This document shows positions 9,689 to 18,289 of a DNA stretch of 64,000 nt, in pieces. The stretch lies in contig CP016211.1 of assembly GCA_001931535.1 (NCBI GenBank), positions 2,818,501 through 2,882,500 on the forward strand, in the 5' to 3' direction. The DNA is from Minicystis rosea (lineage in GTDB: Bacteria > Myxococcota_A > Polyangia > Polyangiales > Polyangiaceae). The notes under the pieces are model-generated. The model saw only the letters and a program-made list of their open reading frames with translations. It had not been told where the DNA came from and did no database searches. The first letter of the stretch is position 1; every line of letters begins with the position of its first letter. Made by a program: the position numbers and the translations under genes.

Positions 9689-10696
9689 CTACTCGATGTT
9701 CTGTACCTGCTCGCGCAGCCGCTCGAGCTCGACCTTGATGGCCACGACCCGATGCGAGAGCGCCGCATCCTGAGCCTTGGCCCCGAGCGTATTGGCTTCG
9801 CGCAGCATCTCCTGCAGCAAGAAATCGAGCCGCCGGCCCACGGGCTCCGACGTGGCGCGCGGCTTCGCTCCAGCCTGGGAAGCCGCACTCGATCGCGCCG
9901 GCTCGCCTTCATCGGCGTTGCGCGGCTGTGTCTCGACGGTCGGTGTGCTGCGTCCATCGGACAGCGCAGCGCCGAGCTGATCGAGGTGGCTCTGCAACCG
10001 CGTGATCTCTTCGGTCACGTCGCTTCGCTCGGCGAGCAGCACGACCTCCGCCTCGATGCGAGACGCGTCGACCTCGATCGCCGCATCCGCGAGCAAGCGG
10101 AGCGTGCGGTCGCGCAGCCTGCGTCGGGCCGCCTCGCGCGTGCTCTCGGCCTCCGACACCGCAGCGGCCACCATCTCGCGGAGCGTCGCGCACCGCGCGC
10201 GCAGATCGGCGGCGAGCGCATCGCCCTCGCGCCTGCACATCGTCTCCATCGCATCGACGGCGCGCTCGATGGCGAGCTTCACCGCGCTACGCAGCGCCTC
10301 TTGGGCGGTGCCCGTCGGCGGCGCGAAGAGCTCGGGGACCGCGGCCAGCAGCGACATCGGGATCTCTGCGCCGAGGGGCAGGGGAGGCTCGCCGTCGTGC
10401 CCGCGCACGAGCTCGTCGCGCAGCTCGGCGAAGGCGCGCAACGCCGCGCGCGCGCGCCCTTTGTCGAGCACCACGCCGCTCGCGGGCGCGCCCTCGGTGT
10501 GCACCACGAGATCGACGCGGCCGCGACGCAGCCGCTCCCGCGCCACCTGCTCGGCAAACAGCGACAGATCGGCGAGCTCGCGCGGCAACCGCGCGCGCAC
10601 GTCGAGGAAACGCTGGTTGACCGACCGGATCTCGGCGACGACCCGACCACCTGGAAGGCTCGCGTCGCCCACACCGAAGCCGGTCATGCTACGCAT
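9689..10696 (-). CDS. yicC: YicC-family protein with an internal insertion
   Basis: 335 residues, longer than the usual about 290. It begins MRSMTGFG, the family signature, and ends with the conserved VGRRLDFLLQEM...REQVQNIE block (about 285-335). YicC-like proteins are linked to RNA turnover and stationary phase; the biochemical role is still being worked out. The extra length is a Ser/Pro/Ala-rich segment at about 240-284, just before the conserved C-terminal block. The ATG follows GGGAGG by 6 nt and lies only 16 bp after the epimerase stop. Confidence 0.92.
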   Translation of the reverse strand: MRSMTGFGVGDASLPGGRVVAEIRSVNQRFLDVRARLPRELADLSLFAEQVARERLRRGRVDLVVHTEGAPASGVVLDKGRARAALRAFAELRDELVRGHDGEPPLPLGAEIPMSLLAAVPELFAPPTGTAQEALRSAVKLAIERAVDAMETMCRREGDALAADLRARCATLREMVAAAVSEAESTREAARRRLRDRTLRLLADAAIEVDASRIEAEVVLLAERSDVTEEITRLQSHLDQLGAALSDGRSTPTVETQPRNADEGEPARSSAASQAGAKPRATSEPVGRRLDFLLQEMLREANTLGAKAQDAALSHRVVAIKVELERLREQVQNIE

Positions 10697-10712
10697 CGAA
10701 GCCTCCCGGCGA

Positions 10713-11750
10713 TCAGCTCGCCGCGCCTCCCGCTAAAGACGTCAACGCCGACGACGCGCGCGCCGACGTCAAATGCTGCGCAGCCGCGCTCGGCCCTTCG
10801 GCTCGCAACGCGCGCAGGTACGCGAGCGTCGGCGCGAGCCCTTCTTCCCAGCGCACGAACGGCTCGTACCCGAGGAGCTCGCGCGCCGCCGTGATGTCGG
10901 CGAGCGAGTGCCGGATGTCGCCCGGTCGAGGCGCCGTGTGATCGACGGCCACCCCGTGCCCCATGATCCGACCGATCTCGCGGCACAGCTCGTTCAACCC
11001 GATGCGCCGCCCGCCGGCGATGTTGACGACCTCGCCCGAGAGCTTCTTCGGCGACGACGCCGCGAGCAGATTCGCGCGCACGGTGTTGTCGACGTAGCAG
11101 AAGTCGCGCGTCTGCTCGCCGTCGCCGAAGATCGTGATCGGCCGCCCGCTTATCGCCGCGTCGATGAACCGCGGAATCGCCGCGGCATACGCACCGTCCG
11201 GCGTCTGGTTCGGACCGAAGACGTTGAAGTACCGGAGGTTCACCGTCTCGAGCCCGTAGATGCCCGCGAACACCTTGAGATAGTGCTCGCACGCGAGCTT
11301 CGAGACCGCGTAGGGCGACATCGGCAGCGGCGTCATGTCCTCGCGCTTCGGCAGCGCCGGCGTCTCGCCATAGGCCGCAGATGACGCCGCGAACACCACA
11401 CGCCGCACGCCTTGCCGCCGCGCCACGTCGAGGACGGTCACCGTCCCGCCCACGTTGACCGAGTCGGACTCGACCGGCGTATCCACGCTCCGTGGCACCG
11501 AACCGAGCGCCGCTTGATGGAGAATCACCTCCACCCCTTCGGCCGCCCGCGCCACGGCCGACGCGTCGCGAATGTCGCCCCGGACGCGCTCGATCAGCGA
11601 CTGCTGCTCGATCCCGTCGAGGTGCTCCCAGCGCCCCGTTTCCAGGTTGTCGAGCACGCGCACATGCTCGCCTGCCGCGGTGAGCGCAGCGCAGATGTTG
11701 GAGCCGATGAACCCGGCGCCGCCGGTGACCAGATACCGAACCTTCGCCAT
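10713..11750 (-). CDS. NAD-dependent nucleotide-sugar epimerase (UDP-glucose/UDP-GlcNAc 4-epimerase family)
   Basis: 345-residue extended short-chain dehydrogenase. The Rossmann motif TGGAGFIG is at about 8-15, the catalytic Tyr/Lys in YAVSK at about 144-148 with an upstream SSAAYG. The FGDGEQTRDFCYVDN block (about 210) is typical of the UDP-GlcNAc 4-epimerase/WbpP-like branch, though UDP-glucose is also possible. It heads the operon with yicC-gmk-mtnP. Upstream in-frame codons to 12026 run through a different gene, so the ATG at 11750 (GGGAG about 13 nt before) is preferred. Confidence 0.85.
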   Translation of the reverse strand: MAKVRYLVTGGAGFIGSNICAALTAAGEHVRVLDNLETGRWEHLDGIEQQSLIERVRGDIRDASAVARAAEGVEVILHQAALGSVPRSVDTPVESDSVNVGGTVTVLDVARRQGVRRVVFAASSAAYGETPALPKREDMTPLPMSPYAVSKLACEHYLKVFAGIYGLETVNLRYFNVFGPNQTPDGAYAAAIPRFIDAAISGRPITIFGDGEQTRDFCYVDNTVRANLLAASSPKKLSGEVVNIAGGRRIGLNELCREIGRIMGHGVAVDHTAPRPGDIRHSLADITAARELLGYEPFVRWEEGLAPTLAYLRALRAEGPSAAAQHLTSARASSALTSLAGGAAS

Positions 11751-11817
11751 GTTCGCTTGGATGCTCCCAGGTGAGAGGCTCTCTTCCTCGTGGCCGGCAA
11801 TTACGCCGTCCAGGCGA

Positions 11818-12135
11818 TCACTTCTTCTTGAACAGCGCGTCGAGCTTCGCCCGTGACGAGGCGACGCGCGACGTCGTGTCCTCGGGCACGCCGTTCTTGA
11901 AGGTGAAGAACGTACAGAAGTTCGCCTTCTCGCGATCGGGGATGTACTCGGCGATGTGCTCCTTGCACTGGTTGTGCGCGGAGATGTCCCAGTGCTCGCA
12001 GTTCTTGCAGCAGTGCAGGTCGACACCGCAGTGCGGGCACAGGTCGGCCCGCTGGAGCTTGACCTCGAACTTCAGCTCGTTCTTGCACTTGTGGCAGAAG
12101 TGCCGCTTCTCCTCGACCTTAGGGACCCAACTCAT
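11818..12135 (-). CDS. Small zinc-ribbon protein
   Basis: 105 residues. Three Cys pairs, CHKC, CPHC and CC-NC (residues about 13-44), form one or two zinc knuckles; a fourth Cys-rich part has HNQC...C. No signal peptide. The start ATG at 12135 begins MSWVPK; ATGs at 12147 and 12165 are also in frame. The C-terminus is basic (FKKK). Possible RNA or rRNA-binding role, but I do not recognise a named family. Confidence 0.75.
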   Translation of the reverse strand: MSWVPKVEEKRHFCHKCKNELKFEVKLQRADLCPHCGVDLHCCKNCEHWDISAHNQCKEHIAEYIPDREKANFCTFFTFKNGVPEDTTSRVASSRAKLDALFKKK

Positions 12136-12313
12136 CGCGGCCACCATACCACGGCCCGCGTGCATCGGAACACGCTTCCGCGGCTGCCTTCGGCTGGTCC
12201 CTGTGCGGCTTGCCCGTCCTGAAGAGAGCGCTCGTCCGTCGCCGTCATGCGCGAGCTGCGAAGGGCCGGACTGAAGGCCTCGAGCCCCTCGCGGCCGCTT
12301 CGTCGATCGCCTC

Positions 12314-12826
12314 TCAGGTCAGCCCTTTGCGGCGCTGGATCTCACCCATGAGGCGCTGGTACTCGACCTCCCACGTGCGCGAGCCTTCCTGCACGTGCTT
12401 GAGCTTGCCGCGCACTTCGTTCTCGAGCTGCTCGTCGACCTCGAGGAAGCGCTTCAGCACGGGGCGCATGCGGCGGCGCAGGTCGTGATCCTGACCGTAG
12501 ACCTCGTCGACGTTCCCCGAGTGCATCAGCATCTCGATGAGCTGATCGAGGAGGTAGTCGAGCATCTCGTCGCCGACCTTGATCCCCTTCTGCTCGGCGG
12601 CGAGCTTCTTCAGCCGGGGGAACTCCGTCTGCGGCATCGAGCGTTGGGCGAGGAGATCCTTGGCCCGATCGGACGCTTCTTTATCGAGGCGCAGATAGTT
12701 GGTGAAGACGGACTCCAGGTCGAGCGCGACTTCCTTCTTGGACTCGCACTCGATGTCCTTGTTGTCGACGAGAGCTTTGACGAGCTCCTCGCTGAGAGGC
12801 GTGATCTTTCCGCTGAACAGACGCAT
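12314..12826 (-). CDS. DUF507-like protein
   Basis: 170 residues, no membrane segment. Sequence starts MRLFSGKITPLSEELVKAL and is helical throughout, with Arg/Glu-rich stretches such as DLRRRMRPVLKRFLE. This matches the small family DUF507 found in deltaproteobacteria and Aquificae; its function is unknown. It lies about 180 bp upstream of the zinc-ribbon gene in the same direction. Confidence 0.75.
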   Translation of the reverse strand: MRLFSGKITPLSEELVKALVDNKDIECESKKEVALDLESVFTNYLRLDKEASDRAKDLLAQRSMPQTEFPRLKKLAAEQKGIKVGDEMLDYLLDQLIEMLMHSGNVDEVYGQDHDLRRRMRPVLKRFLEVDEQLENEVRGKLKHVQEGSRTWEVEYQRLMGEIQRRKGLT

Positions 12827-12965
12827 CCGACGATCCCTGGCCCCCATGCTGCGGGATCGCGGTCGCGGTCGCCGGTGGGGCCGCACGAAAGGTACGAGCC
12901 GGATCGAAGGTATGTCAACGCGCGCGTTCCCTCTCGAAGCGGTTTTTCACAGCTAAGGCAGCGCC

Positions 12966-14021
12966 CTACCGCGCGCGCCCGCCGCCCAGCTTGAGCCTCC
13001 GCATCACCGCTTGCTTCTGACGTTCCTTGTACTTCGCATGGCTCGCGTCGCCGAGCTCGTTCGAGGACTCGGTCTCGCGATCGATGAGCTGGAACTCGCA
13101 GAGCACGAAGATGATCGGCCCGAGCGCCCACGCCGCCGGAGGCGCCATCTCCATGATCTCCGCCGGCAGGCGCACGGGCAGATCGACCACGAAATGGATC
13201 ACCCGATAGCTCTGCGCGCTGAACGTGTTGTCGCTGAGCGTGAGCGCATCATCGGCGCCGCCTTGGAGGCTCTCCAGCAGTTGCCGGAGATGCGGCTTGC
13301 CCTCGCAGTAGCTCCGGAAATGAAAGATCGTGTTGATGCTCTCGCTCGGCACCACGTAATTGAACGGCAGCAGCCGCTCGGACAGATAGAGCAGCACCGG
13401 GAGGATGTCGTCCGCGCTACGCGTGACGATGCGAAAGCGGAGCTTGTCGTAGATGGCCGCGGCCGTGGTGTCGGACTTGGAGAGGAGCTTCGTGTAGAGC
13501 GAGTCCTTGTTCTTGCGGCCTCCGACGAACTCCGTGATGGGAAAGCCCGCCGCCAGCATGCCGCCGATCACGCGGTAGACCTTCTCCTCGACCAGGTGGA
13601 ACACGTCCTGGTCGGCCATCGGGATCGAGAAGAGCAGCTCGCGTCCATCGAGGTGATGGATGATGTGCATCGCCTTGAGGATCGTGCAGGCACAGAGCTG
13701 CCGATGTCCCTTGCCCGACGCGAGCAAGAGCACCTCTTCGACCGACGCACGTTCGACCGGCTTCGGAATGGGGAACTCGAGGTGACGCCGCAGGTAAGCG
13801 ATCGCCTCGTTCTTGATGCTCTCGAGGCGAGCCCGATCCGCCGGCTCGTCGGGCCGGAACTCCTGCGTGACGAGGAAGCGTCGCGCCTCTTCTTCATCGC
13901 GTAGATGAAGCCTGTTCCAATCGATGACCGAGTCCCCGCGGAGCATGAGGCGCACGGCCTCCAGCTCCATCACGGTGAACTCGTCGAGCCGCTTCAGCCG
14001 ACCGACGCCGAGATCGTTCAC
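12966..14021 (-). CDS. RelA/SpoT synthetase-like protein, divergent
   Basis: 351 residues from the GTG at 14021, which follows GAGG by 7 nt; the frame is open to an ATG at 14102, but those 27 residues are Cys/Arg-rich and atypical. Several stretches line up with (p)ppGpp synthetase domains: GGRKNKDSLYTKLL (167-180) with the GRPK...K region, LRFRIVTRSADDI (194-206) with the RIV block, QSYRVIHFVV (270-279) with the SIH strand, and CEFQLID...HAKYKE (308-333) with EIQIRT...HWKYK. No HD hydrolase domain is seen. Myxobacteria have a family of such long proteins whose role is unproven; activity here is inference. Confidence 0.7.
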   Translation of the reverse strand: MNDLGVGRLKRLDEFTVMELEAVRLMLRGDSVIDWNRLHLRDEEEARRFLVTQEFRPDEPADRARLESIKNEAIAYLRRHLEFPIPKPVERASVEEVLLLASGKGHRQLCACTILKAMHIIHHLDGRELLFSIPMADQDVFHLVEEKVYRVIGGMLAAGFPITEFVGGRKNKDSLYTKLLSKSDTTAAAIYDKLRFRIVTRSADDILPVLLYLSERLLPFNYVVPSESINTIFHFRSYCEGKPHLRQLLESLQGGADDALTLSDNTFSAQSYRVIHFVVDLPVRLPAEIMEMAPPAAWALGPIIFVLCEFQLIDRETESSNELGDASHAKYKERQKQAVMRRLKLGGGRAR

Positions 14022-14561
14022 CTTCGACCTCGCATCGATCGACCGCGAGGGCCTCTTGCACGTCGCTCGGCAGCACCGCTCATGTCGCCCTCCAGGGTAC
14101 AACCTCGTGGGCGCCCCTCGACAGGGGATGCGCCGAGCTCATCCGCCATGCGCAACATTCTTTCGAAGATCGCGTGAGCCGATCCGACCGCATGCGGCGT
14201 CTACGGGAGGAGGAGGCCCGATCCGGATCGAAAGTACCGCTTCAGCGACCCCAACAGAGCCGCAGCTGTCCGCGACGCTCGTGGGCTGAAGCGAGACGCC
14301 ACTGAGCCGTGAGCGTCTCGCATCGCCTCAACGCGAGCATTCAAGCGAACAGTCACCCACGGCGCATGAATCACCGGGGTTCATCGAAGCGACATCATCC
14401 GGAGCCTTCAGGCTGGTCCGCCCTCAGGGACACGGTTCTTGTTTCGTCGGCTGCTCATCGAACAGCGAGCGGGTTGAGCCTCGAAGTCCGAAGGCTCATC
14501 GACCAACGAAAAAGCGGCACCGAAAAGCAGCGACGAAAAGCGCGAACGAAGAAGCGATAGC
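14022..14561. other. Non-coding or unassigned stretch (540 bp)
   Basis: No frame here combines a start, ribosome binding site and recognisable product. Base composition is somewhat lower in GC than around it. I see no tRNA or hairpin that I can support. Confidence 0.3.
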
Positions 14562-14735
14562 TCAAGAAATCGTGGGCGGCTGCGGGGGCGTGGTGGTTGC
14601 CCGCCCGAGCGAGAGCGTACCCAGGAAAATCCCGACCGTCAGCATCACGACGGCTGCATGTCCGAGATAAGCGCCGCTGCACCCGATGGCTGCGAACGGG
14701 GCGAGAGCGGCCAGATACCAGGGGGTGATCTTCAT
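14562..14735 (-). CDS. Small two-helix membrane protein
   Basis: 57 residues. The ATG at 14735 follows GGAGG by 4 nt, an unusually good site for this poorly coding area. Two hydrophobic stretches (about 5-26 and 29-48) are separated by a Gly/Ser turn, and the C-terminus is Thr/Pro-rich. Not homologous to any protein I recognise. It is inferred only from the ribosome binding site and the protein's hydrophobic pattern. Confidence 0.45.
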   Translation of the reverse strand: MKITPWYLAALAPFAAIGCSGAYLGHAAVVMLTVGIFLGTLSLGRATTTPPQPPTIS

Positions 14736-15329
14736 CGGACCTCCATCAGAGCTCGTGCTCGCGGTGGCGTCGTTTTCACGCCACCCATCACTCCCGCCGG
14801 ACGGTTCATTCACCGTTCGCGGCGAGGTAGTAAGACCATGTAGGATAAGGTGCCACACCCCAAGCGGCCGGGCCAAGAAGTAACGGGTACGGGGGGAATG
14901 CATCAAGCGAATTCGTTCCAGCTTCCGTGCCATCCCCCGCGCAAGACAGCCAACAATGCAACATTTGCCTTTTGATTACGGCATGTTGCAGAGCATCTGC
15001 TGGAGCAAATTCTAGGTCGGACAATGTGGCTCCAGAACCCCAGGCTCGGCTTCACGAAATCAGGCGCAAACCCGCGATCCTGCGAGGCTCTCGCGCAAAT
15101 TCCTTGACGGCGGCGAGGGGGGCGCGCGCAGTCGAATGGACACGCGTTGTGGTTTTTCGGCCGCAGCCTCGCTCACCATCGCTGGAGCGCCGCGATTTGC
15201 TCTGGAGAATCACGCAATCACGAAGCAGCGAGGAAGCTGGATCGAGCCTCCTAGCCCATGGCCGAACGAGGCCATGGCGCGCTTTCACGCGTCGCTGTGT
15301 TTCGTGGCTCGGCGCGGGGATGACGCCGG
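14736..15329. other. Non-coding or unassigned stretch (594 bp)
   Basis: Nothing recognisable except an inverted repeat at 14957-14990. Reading frames exist on both strands but lack support. Confidence 0.3.
14957..14990. promoter_or_regulatory. Inverted repeat, possible operator
   Basis: TGCAACAT (14957-14964) and ATGTTGCA (14983-14990) are perfect complements, 8 bp with an 18-base spacer. It lies in the gene-poor area 220 bp upstream of the small membrane ORF. Protein binding or a hairpin are both possible. Confidence 0.35.
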
Positions 15330-15703
15330 TCAGCGCAGGCGAACCGTGATGTGATCGGTGTCGCCGATGTTGATGGCGCGATGGAAATCTTCGCGGCTCG
15401 CGCCACGCTCGACGACGACCTCGAGGGTGTAGCGACCATCGGGCAGGCGCACTGGAGCCTTGAGCGAGGCGGGAGCCTTGCCGCTGTCGAAGTGCCAAGC
15501 GCTGCCCTGAACGGCTTCCGTGCTGCCGCCCGAGGGGCCCAGGCGATGTCGACGCTGGTCACCGAGGAGGCGTCTTCCAAGCGCAGGTCGACGGTCCGCT
15601 CCTTCGGCACGTGCGGCGCGACGACGTAGGCCGCGGTGGCACCGCCGGCGAGCAGGAGGAGGGGCGCGAAGCGGCTGCGGAGCTTGTCGAGGAGAGGTGA
15701 CAT
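15330..15703 (-). CDS. Small membrane-anchored protein (frameshifted)
   Basis: About 124 residues once repaired. MSPLLDKLRSRFAPLLLLAGG is followed by a hydrophobic segment (about 12-29), then a periplasmic domain with VDLRLEDASSVTSVDIAWAP. The frame is then lost at a run of four C (minus strand; 15534-15537). With one added base it continues SGGSTEAVQGSAW... to HITVRLR and a TGA at 15330. The second half forms a beta sandwich-like pattern. It sits 10 bp downstream of the cytochrome c gene. Function unknown, but it is probably co-transcribed and may act with the cytochrome. Confidence 0.6.
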
Positions 15704-15713
15704 CGTTCGGGGA

Positions 15714-16174
15714 TCAGCGCTTCACGCGGTTCGCGCGGATGCGCTGCACCAGACCTTGCAACACGTTCGGGGCAAGTCGAACGCGGGCATGGAGTTGCGC
15801 CCTTTGCGGATGGTCTGCGCGATCTCCTCGTCGCTGACACGGTCCTGCCATTCGGCGCGGGTGAGATCGGGCGCCTTCATCATACGGCCCTGCGGGCCAT
15901 CGCCGCGGCCGAGCGGGCCGTGGCAGGTGGTGCAGCTCCGCGCCCAGGCGAGCTCGACGAGGTTGCCGTCGGGCTGGCCCTTGGGCTGCGCAGCCTTGGG
16001 CGATGCCTTCGGGACTTGAGCGCCGGGCGGTTGATCATGATCGGCCGGCGTCCACTCGCGGAGGCCCGACGGATGGCTCGGTCGGAACAAGAAGAAACCG
16101 AGCAACAGGGCCGCCGCGGCCGTCCCGGCGATGACGACGATCGGTTGAGGCGCGGAGCGAGGGGGCTGGCTCAT
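15714..16174 (-). CDS. Membrane-anchored c-type cytochrome (frameshifted near the C-terminus)
   Basis: About 153 residues after repair. A transmembrane anchor at about 11-30 is followed by a Pro/Ala/Lys linker and a cytochrome c domain with CTTCH (81-85, heme attachment) and a likely axial Met in NSMPAF (about 129). The frame breaks in a C run at 15769-15772; adding one base gives FDLPPNVLQGLVQRI and a TGA at 15714, which fits the C-terminal helix of the domain. Electron transfer at the periplasmic face. The partner gene at 15703 is 10 bp downstream. Confidence 0.75.
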
Positions 16175-16314
16175 GAGGGCGTCGAGCGAGAGGGAGCGCA
16201 CGAAAGGCAACCGAGCGTGGCGTATCACACGCGGGGCTGACCCACTGCCGATAGCTGCTCCCCCGTGCACGCGGTACTGAATTCGACCGCTCGAGGAGCG
16301 CGAACAAAACACGA

Positions 16315-16360
16315 CGCCCCATCGTCGGGCTCGGCCGTTGGGCCGAATGACGATGGGGCG
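16315..16360 (-). terminator. Strong intrinsic terminator after the OmpA-like gene
   Basis: CGCCCCATCGTC and GACGATGGGGCG form a perfect 12-bp stem, with a smaller inner stem TCGGCC/GGCCGA inside the loop. On the minus strand it is followed by TGTTTTGTT, a T-rich tract. It lies 26 bp after the stop at 16386. Confidence 0.8.
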
Positions 16361-16385
16361 CGCGTCGCAGTGAGCGGGCGACCGA

Positions 16386-16949
16386 TCAGCGGCAGGGATC
16401 GCCGGCCACGCGGCCACCGCCGTCCGAGCCGAGGCTGCCGACCGAGCGGCCCTCGATGGCCGCGTTGATGAACGCGACGCGACGGTTCTGGGCCTTGTTC
16501 TCGGACGAGTCGTTCGGCGCGACAGGCTTGGTCTGACCGAAGCCGACGGGGAGGAGGCGACGGCAGTCGATGCCGGCGTCCGCGAGCCAGCGGGCCACGG
16601 CCATCGCGCGCTTCTCGGAGAGCGCCTGGTTCGCGCCCGCGGAGCCATCGCTGTCCGTGTGACCCTCGATACGGAGCAGGGTGACGTTCTTCCGCGCCGT
16701 CATGTAGTCGAGCACGACCTCGAGCACCGTGTCGCTGACCGGATCGAGATCGTCGCTGCCGGTGCGGAAGACGACGGGCCCGGGGAGCTTGATGCGGTTG
16801 TCGACCATCTCGAAGTTGGTTTGCGGCGGCTTCTTGCGGACACGCGCGTGCTTCGCCTTCGGGGGCGGAGCGCTGGAGCAGCCCATCTCGGCAGCGCCGA
16901 AGCCAACCATCATGAATGCGCACAGAACGGAAGCGACGAACTTAGGCAT
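16386..16949 (-). CDS. OmpA-like peptidoglycan-binding lipoprotein (1 of 2)
   Basis: 187 residues. A GAGGAG site precedes the ATG at 16949; the upstream part of the frame is not supported. Signal peptide and lipobox-like EMGC at about 22, then a short basic linker (KAKHARVRKKPPQ). The OmpA C-domain follows: FRTGSDDLDPVSDTVL (about 60), RIEGHTDSDGSAGANQALSEKRAMAVARWL (a split of the typical block, about 88-118) and FGQTKPVAPNDSSENKAQNRRV (about 130-152). It should anchor the outer membrane to peptidoglycan. It is a close paralogue of the next gene; both end in VAGDPC. Confidence 0.9.
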   Translation of the reverse strand: MPKFVASVLCAFMMVGFGAAEMGCSSAPPPKAKHARVRKKPPQTNFEMVDNRIKLPGPVVFRTGSDDLDPVSDTVLEVVLDYMTARKNVTLLRIEGHTDSDGSAGANQALSEKRAMAVARWLADAGIDCRRLLPVGFGQTKPVAPNDSSENKAQNRRVAFINAAIEGRSVGSLGSDGGGRVAGDPCR

Positions 16950-17133
16950 GAGCGATCTCTCCTCGTGACGGGGCGCCGCCGTCACCCCCCTCGAGGTGCA
17001 CGGTCGCGCGCAATGCCGGTCGGACCGGCGCAGGTTCCACGGCGCCTGCTCGATCCGAGGATCGTAGACAGGCAGAGCCGAATTCAAGAAAGCCCATCGA
17101 TTCCCGTGCTGATTGGCAACAGAGTCGACGGAC

Positions 17134-17162
17134 ACGGGCGGCGCGCTGTGCGAGCCGCCCGT
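17134..17162 (-). terminator. Hairpin after the second OmpA-like gene
   Basis: ACGGGCGGC and GCCGCCCGT form a perfect 9-bp stem around an 11-base loop, directly after the stop at 17170. No T tract. Confidence 0.5.
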
Positions 17163-17169
17163 CAAAGCA

Positions 17170-17802
17170 TCACTTGCAGGGGTCGCCCGCGACCTTGCCG
17201 CCGCCGTCCACCGGCGCGCCGCCGATCGGCTTGCCGTTGAGGGCCGCGTTGACGAAGGCCACGCGACGGTTCTGCGCCTTGTTGTCGGCGGTGTCGTTCG
17301 GCACGATGGGCTTGGTCTGCCCGAAGCCGACGGGGATCAGGCGGCTGCAGGCGACGCCGTGACCGACGAGCCAGCGGGCCACGGCCATGGCGCGCTTCTC
17401 GGAGAGGGCGAGGTTGTTGTCGGCCTTGCCGTCGCTGTCGGTGTGGCCCTCGATGCGGAGGAGGGTGATCGCCGGCTTCGCGCCGAGGTAGTCCTCGACG
17501 ACCTCGAGCACGGTGTCGCTCACGGGGCTCAGCTTGTCGCTGCCCGTCTCGAAGACCACGGGCCCAGGGAGCTTGAGGGCGCCGTTGACGAACTCGAAGT
17601 TGGTCGCCTTCTGACGCGGGCCCTTGGCGGCGGGGGGCGGCGGAGGCGTGGGAGCAGCGGCGGGCGGGGGCGGAGGAGGAGGCGTAGCAGCGGGCTGCGC
17701 GGGCGGCGGCGGCGGGGGCGGCGGCGCTTCGGCGCAGCCACCGACGAAGGCGGTCGCAGCCACCATCGCGGCGCAAAGGACGGGACCAACGAATCTACGC
17801 AT
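17170..17802 (-). CDS. OmpA-like peptidoglycan-binding lipoprotein (2 of 2)
   Basis: 210 residues. AGAGGAGA precedes the ATG at 17802. Lipobox VGGC at about 20-23 is followed by a 45-residue Pro/Ala linker (PPPPPPP runs), then an OmpA domain with ETGSDKLSPVSDTVLEV, RIEGHTDSDGKADNNLALSEKR and FGQTKP. It shares the C-terminal VAGDPCK with the neighbouring paralogue, indicating a recent duplication; the two genes read in the same direction, each with its own hairpin. Role: outer-membrane tethering. Confidence 0.9.
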   Translation of the reverse strand: MRRFVGPVLCAAMVAATAFVGGCAEAPPPPPPPPAQPAATPPPPPPPAAAPTPPPPPAAKGPRQKATNFEFVNGALKLPGPVVFETGSDKLSPVSDTVLEVVEDYLGAKPAITLLRIEGHTDSDGKADNNLALSEKRAMAVARWLVGHGVACSRLIPVGFGQTKPIVPNDTADNKAQNRRVAFVNAALNGKPIGGAPVDGGGKVAGDPCK

Positions 17803-18123
17803 GGGAGTGTTCTCCTCTGAACAAGAACGAGCGCTGGCTCGCGGGGGACTCCAGCCGGTTTGCCGGTGGGGGAGTGATGCCACCGGCGGCCCCTCCGCAT
17901 CAGGGTAGGAGAGCCTGCATCCGTACCGGCGCGCCATTGGACGCCGGAGCGCCGGGGATCTTCAGCAAACGACGGCCCTACATAGTCAAAAGTGCGCCGG
18001 GGAGAAACATAATCCTCGCGACGGAGCACGGAGCCGACGCGCAACCTGAACGATGTACCCCCAGCGTCAGACGCCGCAGCAAGCCGAGATGGCTCAGAGC
18101 ACGCGCGACCGTCGCAGAACGCG

Positions 18124-18179
18124 CCACGAGGACGAAGACACGAGGACGAAGACACGAGGACGAAGCCACGAGGAGGAAA
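18124..18179. repeat. 14-bp tandem repeat, 4 copies
   Basis: CACGAGGACGAAGA is repeated: two exact copies, then CACGAGGACGAAGC, then a degenerate CACGAGGAGGAAAG. Total 56 bp, non-coding. Confidence 0.8.
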
Positions 18180-18267
18180 GAGGACAAAAAGCGAGGAGCC
18201 CGACCATCGAGCTCTGAGCAACTCTCCGAAGAGAGGCTTCGAGATCGATTGTTCGGGCTCCGGGCGA

Positions 18268-18289
18268 CGGCGCTCGTCAACGAGCGCCG
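18268..18289 (-). terminator. Hairpin after the lipoprotein gene
   Basis: CGGCGCTCG TCAA CGAGCGCCG is a perfect 9-bp stem with a tetraloop, 17 bp after the stop at 18307. Confidence 0.65.

Noticed and set aside
14103..15329. tRNA or other structural RNA
   Set aside because: No T-loop, acceptor or cloverleaf arrangement could be found by reading.
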